From Toxorhynchites rutilus septentrionalis (Eukaryota > Arthropoda > Insecta > Diptera > Culicidae), in assembly GCF_029784135.1 (NCBI RefSeq), contig NC_073746.1:77762704-77826703 (forward strand): a stretch of 64,000 nucleotides of DNA. Direction: 5' to 3'. Position 1 is the stretch's first letter. Each line of letters begins with the position of its first letter. The notes below the pieces were generated by a model. That model worked only from the letters and a program-made list of their open reading frames with translations. It did not search any database and was not told the origin of the DNA. The position numbers and the translations under genes are program-made. Shown piece after piece: positions 55,541 to 64,000 of the stretch.

Positions 55541-55620
55541 TGCCAACTCGACTGGCCGTTGGCAGCACCATCTCAGATAGCAGTGAAACGTTGTGGGTGT
55601 AAAGACATGGGTCACTTTCA
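55541..55620 (+). repeat. 80-bp repeat, copy 1
   Basis: GCAGCACCATCTCAGATAGC and GTGAAACGTTGTGGGTGTAA are shared with 62546-62624 in the same orientation. The unit TGCCAACTCG precedes it in both. Family unknown. 55060-55540 and 55621-56227 hold no gene. Confidence 0.8.
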
Positions 55621-56227
55621 ATTCTATTTTGTGTTAAATGTTCATGTTGTAAAGAATAAAACTATCAAAAAGAATCGATACAATTTGGCGTAGAATTACG
55701 TCTTTCGGGAAAATACTGGGGGTACAAAATGAAACACTATATATCAGTCGTGTAACGACAATTGTCTAATTTAGAGTGCTGATTGCTCAAACATTTCTAG
55801 ATTGATTTAGGATAGATTCGCCAATCGATTCGGACACATCCAAACAATCTAGTACAATAGAAGAGAAATTATCAATTTTTTAATAGTTAGCACTACCACT
55901 CTAATTCCCCATAAATTTTAATATATAAATTTACACTGGAAGACACATCCCTACATCCCTAAGTTTATATATTTTTTCTCATATCATTGACCTGAAATTT
56001 GTATTCTGAAAATATCTCACATAAACTGTAAATGACCAAGCTATTTCCTATGATCGAACTTTTATGGGTAGGGGGTATGTATTGGGCTGATAGCCCAATA
56101 CTATAAAAATTAAACGATTCCATAATGGTTAAGATTACATGATATGCGTAAATGGTTTTCCATCAAATATAATTTTCTATACATTTTGTTATATCTCGTG
56201 AACAGTTAGTCTCAGGATAATATTTTT

Positions 56228-56400
56228 GACATAGGACTATGTCTTTGATTTCTACATAGGGGGGTAACTCTACGAAAAATGTGACGTTTCATTAAAAGTT
56301 TTCAAACGCATGTTACTCAAAATTGTTATCGCGACACATGTTGCGTTATATACCATTGGACAGCAAATTTATCCAGATTTTTTTTTTGGCAAGAGACATA
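56228..56400 (+). repeat. GACATAGGACTATGTC repeat, Helitron-free copy
   Basis: It starts GACATAGGACTATGTC and continues TTGATTTCTACATAGGGGGG and CTCTACGAAAAATGTGACG. It passes without interruption through TATACCATTGGACAGCAAAT to TTTTTTTTTGGCAAGAGACA. It is the empty-site counterpart of the Helitron at 49403-51102. Confidence 0.8.
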
Positions 56401-58700
56401 AACAATGAATATGGTAAAAGAATTCAACAATTTGAAATTCAAATGGGTATGGTTTTTTCGATTTTACCAGCCTCGTTTTCCCCCACAACGCAACGAGCAA
56501 TCTTTTTTCCTACAATTAGGCGTTAGCTCATAAAGTGATTAAATGCGTGTTATGAATTAATCTCATCTCCCCAAAGTTTTGACGAGAGCCTGGCACAAAA
56601 GGTTAAATATCGATAGAAATTTTATTGGATTGGAGTTCAGGTTGTTGTCCAATCAATTTGTGCTCAATTCACGTTTAACGTGTAGGTTTTGTTACTAACA
56701 ATTTATGGAATTGTGGTCCAGGATGTCATAATATCGAACATGTTTTTGGTTATGCAAAAAAATGCAATTAAAGAATTTAATTGGCTGCTGATTTAGAAGT
56801 TCAAAAAGGTATACTCACGCATATGTTCATGACTTCCATTTGATGTATCAAAAAATACAAAAATACAGATTTTGAACAATGAAAAAACTCAACTCAAATT
56901 CAATTACTACACACAATCACAGTCCTATGTCAAGATCGCGTCCGTGCCTCTAGGCCCAGACCCATCAACTTTTTTTTTATTCGGAACATATCAGGAGGTG
57001 ATAGAGGATCATATTCGATGAAAAAATCCTTCTTCGCATATGTTCAATCTCAACTAGGAGAGAGTTGTTGAACTTTTCTTAAGTCCAATTTTATGCCATG
57101 AACTGACTCTAATTTAGAAAGTACGCTGCTTATAATGATTATGCTGCTTATTTGAAAAATAAGTAAATTTAGCGTAGAATGCAGTTGTAAAATATTTAAA
57201 TCAATGGAGCCAAGTACCTTTTAGAAGTAATGAAAAAAATTAGAATTTTGTATTTTTATGGGTCTTTATTAATCTTCCAAAAAAGCACGATAAACTGTTT
57301 TGTTTCTATCAACCAAATTGAAGCTCTCCAACCACTCTACCTTCCTTTATAACACACTGTTATCCTTCTTGTTATCTTCCACTAATTTAAATGTTTCACA
57401 ACACAATGTTATGCCAAATTGTTTTATCTTCAAATGAAAGGAATTAAATCGTGCCAAGCAGCGTACTTTTTGAATTGGAGTCAGTTGAGGGCAAAAATCT
57501 GTCTCAAAGAAAGTTCAATAATTCTTCCGATGTTGAGATTCGACCATAAGCGTGATAGATTTTTGTCATCAAATATGATCCTTTATCACCTCCTGAAATA
57601 TTCAGGATCAGCTACCTAACAACCTGCACATAACAATATTCCAAGTTGCAAGTTATAACGGGTTTCAATATTTTATTCAATTTATGAGAAAGTTTTCTCA
57701 ACAGTTTAAACATTTATTTAGATCTTCATGGCAAGTTAATTGATTTCTTTTTTCTTTTTTCATAATTTTTCATTCGATAAAATAATAAATGAAAATAATC
57801 ATAAAAATAATCGAAATAACCAGGCTGAGTAGATTGCTATTGTGGGAATATATTTTTAAAATCTATAGAAACTTTGAAAGCAAACCAATAACACTTTATT
57901 TTTTCTTGCGGTGTATTTTGTCTAGAACGCTTACACACATGAAACTAAAAATATGTACGCACGATATCCCTGAACATGAAATCAGTAGCTTGAAAATGGA
58001 ATAATTTATATCGAAGCTACAGCGATTGGAAATCGCTCAAAAAATTCGGCTTTTTACTCCTCAATCCTTTGTTAAGTGTAGTTCTATATATATCAGTGCA
58101 TACTTCCTAATTTTTCTTTTCTTTTTTGAAATTATTTTTTATTAATAAAAAATAATCTATGCATAGAAAATTGTTCTGTTAGTTTGTGTGTCGTTCAAAA
58201 ACACGAAAATTTCGGTACTAATGGAGCTCATATTATGACACAATATACAATCCCACTTCAAATATTGTTGTTGCATCTGTCAACACCTCAGGAAGCTTCA
58301 AGATTTCCAGATGAAATAAGCAAACTTCTGAAATAATGCTGTGAACGTAAATCAACTCCCTAGTACTGAATATGTGTTCTACATTATAGCAACACATTTT
58401 TTTGCAACTGTTTAAAAAATTGTGAACTCAAATTGATGATGATTTTGAATTCATTTATTTTTTTCGATTAGGGTTGTTCAAGATCAATCTTTGGAATTGT
58501 GTCGTTTTATTCGAATTTAGATTGTTCAACATACAACGCGTTTCCGTCTTTATATAGCCTTTATATCTTCGCAGATAGTAGAAAAATAAAGTATTTCAAA
58601 ATGACCATATGAAAAAAAATTAAAATATGAAACATATGCTTTTTATTGTTCTCATTTCTTCGCCATGAAACCTCAATGAGCCATAGCAAAGCATAGCAGG
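56401..58700. other. AT-rich DNA, no gene seen
   Basis: Only short frames (under 75 codons) with no domain. No clear tandem repeat or TIR pair was found. Confidence 0.35.
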
Positions 58701-58710
58701 GTACAGCTAG
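58660..58710 (+). mobile_element. possible Helitron 3' end
   Basis: GCAGGGTACAGCTAG (CTAG 58707-58710) followed by T resembles the ends GGGTTAGCTAG (6684) and GGGACAGCTAG (35547). No 143-bp units or TC end were found upstream, so this is weak. Confidence 0.3.
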
Positions 58711-59369
58711 TAAAATTTGAAACAAAATAAACTTAAATGGAATTAGAATTCAATTTATGTACAATTCAGTTATCTTCTCAATTATTCTAATAAGATGAGG
58801 AGAAATATCCACGTAGACAACAGGGGGAGTGGTATGAAAATGTCCACGCTTGTTCACGGAGGTGGAGGGGGAGTCTAAAATCGTGCTTTATCTATCCACG
58901 TGGTATGTGAACAGTCCCTAATACACAACATTTAATTCTGCATGTCTGGTTGCAAATGTTTTGTCCAATACTGTATCTGGTCAATCTGGAAAAAGAGCAA
59001 AAGGTTTGGTCTGAATTGACTGTGATGTGAAATAATAGAACATTCAATTTCGGTAGACTTTATATCTGCATATGCACTGTTGTGTCGGTTAATAAGCAAT
59101 ATCCAACCAAAATGGATATTCAACTAAAGTAGATGCTCAATTATATTGAGTTCAATCCAACATATGCCCATGTTGTAACAGCAGCACACTTCAACAATAA
59201 CTACAGTACAAAATTTGGGTAAAACACTGAAAGATGGTCGGTCGCAATTGATAACGCCAATTGTGCGAACACAGAGATGTTGTCATCGTAATTAATTTCA
59301 CATCGAACACAAATTGCAATTAAGCTACTTATTCGCACTGCAAGTCAGCTGTCAGTCCCGCTTTGAAGA

Positions 59370-60659
59370 TGAACATTTATAATTCCTCATTAAGGTGCAC
59401 CTCATTAATCGAGAACTGTACCAATGCCGTCGGCTTCTGCCGCAGCCGCCAAGCGTTAATAATGATTAATACAGCTGATTCCCTCCTGATGCTCTCACTC
59501 TCGAGATTCGACCCTCGCTTCCCCCACGCCCACCGACCCTATTCTCCCCCTGGTCACACTCTAATCCCTCGGTAATTACATCACGGTCAATTGTATCGAA
59601 TTTTTAATTTACGTTCCATCAGTAATTCCCCGTTTTTTTTTGTTGCCTTCCATCGCCCATCCGTTCGTTCTGTTCTGGCTTGGGATCTCCCTTCTGTCCG
59701 CCGCAAGATTTGGTGTGCTCTCACTACCACATGCCGTGGTGCACAACAACACAATCTCCCAGGAACGTCGGAGTCCTGTTTGGGAATCCGTTCCGTTCTC
59801 ACCAATACACACTATGGCCTGCCAAATGTTGTCCCATACCGACGGATTGAATCGGTCGGTCGGTCGTTCATTATTTTAGCCGGCTACCGTCTCGGAAGGG
59901 TCGGTAGCGGTGAGCGCTGAGTAGTGAGCTTCTGCTCATCGTTCACCACTCCCCAAGTGATGGGTAATGCGCTGTGAGCGGTTCCATAGTTCCACAGAGG
60001 GTAGAGAGCATCCGAGAAACCAGCATGACTGAGAGAGCATAAATTGGCGAACACGAATGCGATGAGCATAGCCCGAGTCGAGTCAGGGGGTGTCGAGTGT
60101 ATGCGAACTCGAAGTTGCCTTCATTGCTCAACATCATCGTCTAGCGGAAGCATCACATATCTGGGGAGGGCTGCTGCTACTGCTGTGTTGTGTTGCCATA
60201 GCATACAACTCGCGCGTCGTTCTGCCAGGTAATGTGTACGTGTTTTACGTAGCATTTTCGGCTCCTAGGGCGGCAAAGCATAACAACCAAGGGAGAGAAG
60301 CTGTAGCAAATAGACGTGTGCGCTTGTCGGTGGTCGGTAGCAGCGAGGAAAGAGAACACGAATCGGGCAACTCGTAAATTGGTTTATTATCGTGTGCAAA
60401 CAATAAAGCAATAAATTTATAAAAGTATTAAATCATAAAACGATAATTAATTTAATTAAACTTTTCAATGGCAGTTGTGTTCTGTGTTCGGGCGTGTGTT
60501 TGTGTCTGGGCCGCCCGGTTCTCGGAGTTCTTCCCCCCACGAGTTGTTATTTTCGGACATCCCCCATCTCCCAATCCATCCCACTCGAATCTGCAGACTA
60601 TCGGCACTTTGAGAAACTAATTATATTTATCTTTCTTCTCCTCTCTGTCTATCTCAACA
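59370..60659 (+). promoter_or_regulatory. unique island upstream of the LIM gene exon
   Basis: This is repeat-free DNA, GC-richer at 59400-60350. It contains a donor-like CTGCCAG|GTAATG at about 60229 and the AT motif GATAATTAATTTAATTAAAC at 60442-60461. It leads into a polypyrimidine tract (CTTCTCCTCTCTGTCTATCTC) ending CAG at 60660, a good splice acceptor. It may hold an alternative promoter, a non-coding exon or an enhancer of the gene starting at 62038. 58711-59369 shows nothing I can name. Confidence 0.35.
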
Positions 60660-60660
60660 G

Positions 60661-62037
60661 GAACGGCAGCTAGAGACGAAAAAAAGGAAGACCACTAAGA
60701 AGTAGCTTCTGATCCAATCAACTGGCGGAGAAGCAGTGGCAATTGTCACCGGGAGGAAAATCCAGCCGGAGATCACACACACAAAAAAACAAAGCGAACG
60801 CTGAAAAGTTGTCCTCCAACTAGCGCGGATCGTTAAAAAGAAATAATGGTACCCCCGACAGCAGGACAGTAGTGAGTTCACAGTGTTACCCACTAGTGCA
60901 CCCGCGACAGAGGGAAGTGGGACAAAGAAGAACAACAGGAAGAAGTTCCAAGTGAAAATATTTATATGATTTTAATGAGAATCAAGATAAGAAATAATAG
61001 TTGGAAAATAATAAATAAAGGCAAACATTAGCTCTCTATCTATCGGAGTCAAGTTCGCGTAGACTCTATGTGTAGTGTAGTGTGTAGTGGTACTACAGTG
61101 GTGATACCACAGCTGAAGTTGACTATCGAGTCGAGTGGGACCAATCAACCACAACCATTGTCGCGATTGTTACGTTTGTGAGTTCAAACGATTTGGGTGT
61201 TTCGAACGCCCGGACAGTTTGCCTGGAGTTGAGCCACATACGCGTTCAGTGTAGTGTCTGTGTTGTCACCTTCCCGGGGCCGCCCTCACACATCGGTACT
61301 CGGAAGACCGCGCGCGCAAATTGCTGAAATGAAATATATTTTGCGAAAATTGAAATTTATTTAGATAGCTAGAAAGAAGTGCGGTAGAGAGGGAAGCGAG
61401 AAATAAAAAAAAATATTTATAAATAATAGCCGCCGTGAAAATAACAGGCAGCTGCAGCGAGAAAAAAAGGAACCCAATGTGTGGAACGGGGTTTTGAAGC
61501 GTTATTGTGTTTTAGAGAAGGAAAAATAATAAACGAGGAAAATAGTGGCGGAAAAATCTATCAAATTTTTCGGGTTTGCAACGTCCGCCCTCTCCTTCCC
61601 AAGCTGGCCAATGCCGGGTCAATAGAATCAATAAAATAACGAGCAGTTCGCGCGTCATCTCTGCCCGCGCAGAAGATACGCAAGAGAAGATAACAAAAAA
61701 AAAGTGCATCCAAGTGGCAGCAAGTTGAACCTGCAAATTGGCGAAGAGGAACGAGTTTTCTAATCGTTGAAGAATTGCTCAGTGTGTTTAAGTGCTTTTC
61801 TGTTTATGTTCGTAAGATTTGCAACGTAGAAAAAAAAATCAGTCAGTCAGTCACTCGCCAGTGGAAGAGCGCAGAAGACGCACAAGAAGAAATCAAACCG
61901 TGTGCTTCTCGAAGCGTATTTTCGTTCCGTTGTTCTGTTTTGTTTTTTTTTTTATTTATTTCGGTTCCTTCCGATTCTTGTTGCTGTAGCATCAGCAGCG
62001 AGTCCGAAAAGCCGTCAAGCTGGCCGCGTCAATAGCA
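60661..62037 (+). other. probable 5' UTR exon of the LIM gene
   Basis: After the acceptor CAG at 60660 there is no repeat down to the ATG at 62038. The sequence is A/purine-rich and leader-like, with many stops in all frames. The last stop in frame with the ATG is TAG at 61987-61989. A 1.4-kb leader is long but not unusual for a developmental regulator. The transcript start is unknown. Confidence 0.45.
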
Positions 62038-62260
62038 ATGAACCCGCACTACCATCCGTACTCGGATCTGGGCTCCTCGCCCCACTCGCCCAGTCCGGAC
62101 AATAACAATTACCCTCAGCTGACGCCACACCACAACGGTCACGGCGGCGGTCCGGGGGGCGCCGGGAACCCGATGGGGGTCAGCCAGATGGACAGCCATG
62201 CAGGCTTCCACGGGATGAATAATGGCGGCGGACCGGTGAAACACTGCGCGGGATGTGGAG
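62038..62260 (+). CDS. LIM-domain protein, first coding exon (partial)
   Basis: The protein starts MNPHYHPYSDLGSSPHSPSP and has a Pro/His/Gly/Asn-rich, presumably disordered leader of about 68 residues, then VKHCAGCG. The CAGCGG start is that of a LIM domain, a zinc-binding protein-protein interaction module. LMO4-type LIM-only proteins and apterous/LHX2/9-type LIM-homeodomain proteins both begin this way. The exon stops at GAG|GTGAGT (62260/62261), splitting a Gly codon in phase 1. The ATG is the first in frame after TAG at 61987-61989 and has a purine at -3. The remaining LIM sequence must lie right of the window. Without it I cannot choose between LMO4-like (favoured) and apterous-like. 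Such proteins act in the nucleus in transcription complexes. Confidence 0.75.
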
Positions 62261-62545
62261 GTGAGTACTGTGTGGTTGTGTTCGGTGTTTCCAACGCAGG
62301 GTCACGAGAACGGAGGGTAGGAATTTATCTACGTCCGTCATGACCAGCAGAGGGTTTGGATTCGCTCGTGTTAGTGCGATTAATTTAGGTCTTGCAAAAC
62401 AAAAATAATGCTATGAAATTACATCTGCCGATGATTCAATGAATGCACCTATCATGTGGGTGTGAAGGGATGCACAGTTGCGTCTCTTATACTGCGAAAA
62501 TAACATTGGTCGATTATCATTTATTGATCATTTATTTAAGATTTA

Positions 62546-62624
62546 ATGCCAACTCGTCTTAGGAGTTAGCAGCACCATCTCAGATAGTAGTGAAACGTTG
62601 TGGGTGTAAAGACATGGGTCAATT
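62546..62624 (+). repeat. 80-bp repeat, copy 2, in the LIM gene intron
   Basis: It matches 55541-55620, with GCAGCACCATCTCAGATAGT and GTGAAACGTTGTGGGTGTAA. It lies 285 bp inside the intron that starts at 62261. Confidence 0.8.
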
Positions 62625-62689
62625 AAGCAACTTTGCATACTTGAAATATTCGAAAAAGAAATAGACTACTTTTTGGAAAAAGACCATTT

Positions 62690-64000
62690 TTTCTTATTTT
62701 TTTACAAAAAAATAATAATTTAAAAGCCATGATGCCTACAAATTTCTTGTCAAAGAATGAAATGTAGGAAATTGTTTGAATTTTTACAAAAAAATACCAA
62801 AAAATTTTGGAAAAAAATTTCGCTGACATTTTAATTAAAAATTAATTTAAAAAAAATTAACACTAATTTTTCTTAAAAACGTATTTTTTTAAATTCCCAA
62901 AAATATATATGTGAATAGCCCTTACAATTTCCAACAAGTCGCCCATACATCGGAAGATAAGAACTTTTACAGGGAAGAAGTTTTTCGAACAACAACTTAT
63001 TCATGTTTTCTTTGAAAAAAATACAACTTATCCTTATTTTTTTTAAAGTCAAGATAGCGATATACTGTATTCGACAAAGTTTTAGATCTTGTTAAAATAT
63101 AAACTTTTGTCGAAGACATCAACTTTCTATCTTTTATAGTTTTTGGAATATAAGTCATTTTTGAATGAAGACTCCTGAAAAAAATAATGTTTTGCTCGTA
63201 ACATTTTTGTGTGTAAATTCTCACGTTTGACATGTTCTTGACATGTTTCTAAATAGAGAAAAGTTAGCAGAGCATGTAAATTGCGATAATTTATACATAA
63301 AAATGTTACGAATTGAACATTAATACAATTTTTTCAAAGAAAAAAAAATTAAAAAGTTTTTCGAACAACTCTTTCCATGTAAATGTGCCCATCGTCCGAT
63401 GTATGGAAAACTTGTTGGAAATTTTAAGGGCTATTTATATATATTTTTTTCAGAATTTTAAAAGCATATGTTTTCGAGAAAAATGAATTACAATTTTTCA
63501 AAATATTTTTTTTCAACGGATTTTTTTTTCAAAAAATTCTTTCATAATTTTTAATGAAAACCAAAATAATTACGTACATTCCATTCTTTGACTGAAATTT
63601 TGTAGGTCTGATAGATTTTTTTGTAGTTTTTTTTTAAATTTTGAGTTTTTTCAACTTTTTTTTGGAAACTCTCAACTTAAAAACAAAAAGTTGGTCAGAG
63701 AATAAAATGTAGGAAATTACTTAGGTTTCCATTAAAAATTATCAAAGAATATTTTGGAAAAAAATTTCATTAAAAAAAATATTTTGAAAATTATAATTCA
63801 TTTTTCTCAAAAACATACTTTTAAAATTCTGAAAAAAATAGATATAAATAGCACTTAAAATTTCAAACTAGTTTTCCATACATCGGACGATGGGCACATT
63901 TACATGGAAAGAGTTGTTCGAAAAACTTTTTCATTTTTTTTTTTCTTTGAAAAAATAGTTTTAATGTTCAATTCGTAACATTTTTATGTATAAATCATCG
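62690..64000. repeat. alternating inverted repeats in the intron
   Basis: An AT-rich unit of about 330 bp occurs three times. 63281-63610 is inverted relative to 63690-64000, with blocks GTTTTTCGAACAACTCTTTC, GTAAATGTGCCCATCGTCCG and GAAAAATGAATTA matching closely. A more diverged copy at 62690-63240 has the same orientation as the right one (GAATAGCCCTTAC, CATACATCGGA). The right arm reaches the window edge. There is no coding capacity. Confidence 0.75.

Noticed and set aside
1..64000. Old viral insertions, which are common in Aedes genomes
   Set aside because: I found no frame resembling viral capsid, glycoprotein or RNA polymerase; all reverse transcriptase sequence belongs to non-LTR LINEs.

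Overview
The window looks like gene-poor nuclear DNA from a large, repeat-rich insect genome. The repeats and the one real gene suggest a culicine (Aedes-like) mosquito. This is an inference: no species-specific gene is complete here. The only convincing host protein-coding sequence is at the far right, at 62038-62260 on the + strand. It is the first coding exon of a LIM-domain protein. It opens with a Pro/His/Gly-rich leader, reaches the first cysteines of a LIM domain (CAGCG) and stops at a GTGAGT splice donor. About 1.4 kb of repeat-free leader precedes it, with a good acceptor at 60660. Two further non-repetitive, GC-richer islands (about 46.0-47.8 kb and 59.4-60.4 kb) could hold upstream promoters or non-coding exons.

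Most of the rest is a stack of transposable elements. From left to right: TIR elements with CCGTTCTGAATC ends; non-autonomous Helitrons with internal 143-bp repeats; an exact 2,634-bp tandem duplication (6404-9037 and 9038-11671) that includes the 3' half of a CR1/Jockey-type LINE; that LINE's broken pol (to about 13.88 kb), interrupted by a tRNA-type SINE; several TA-flanked MITEs; a foldback element; a complete but frameshifted 6.0-kb I-type LINE at 19613-25636 with a 12-bp target duplication; unique DNA at 25.6-28.2 kb; a 33-bp-TIR element; a cluster of CCGTTC elements; more Helitron arrays (32.7-35.5 kb); unique DNA at 35.5-38.8 kb; two SINEs; a TGGCACAAA minisatellite; an internally deleted mariner; another SINE; a Helitron at 49403-51102; and a decayed histone cluster at 53.0-55.1 kb. 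The cluster holds H2A pseudogenes with recognisable 3' histone stem-loops. After the LIM exon, the intron is AT-rich and folds back on itself.

The nesting is good enough to date insertions relative to each other. Two Helitrons each sit in a host repeat that has an uninterrupted copy elsewhere in the window. This shows insertion exactly between A and T with no target duplication. A 42-bp LINE tail and several SINEs are bounded by clear target duplications. Repeat-free islands along the window each carry an AT-rich TTAATTAA-type motif cluster. With a developmental LIM gene at the end, these islands are the best candidates for regulatory DNA.
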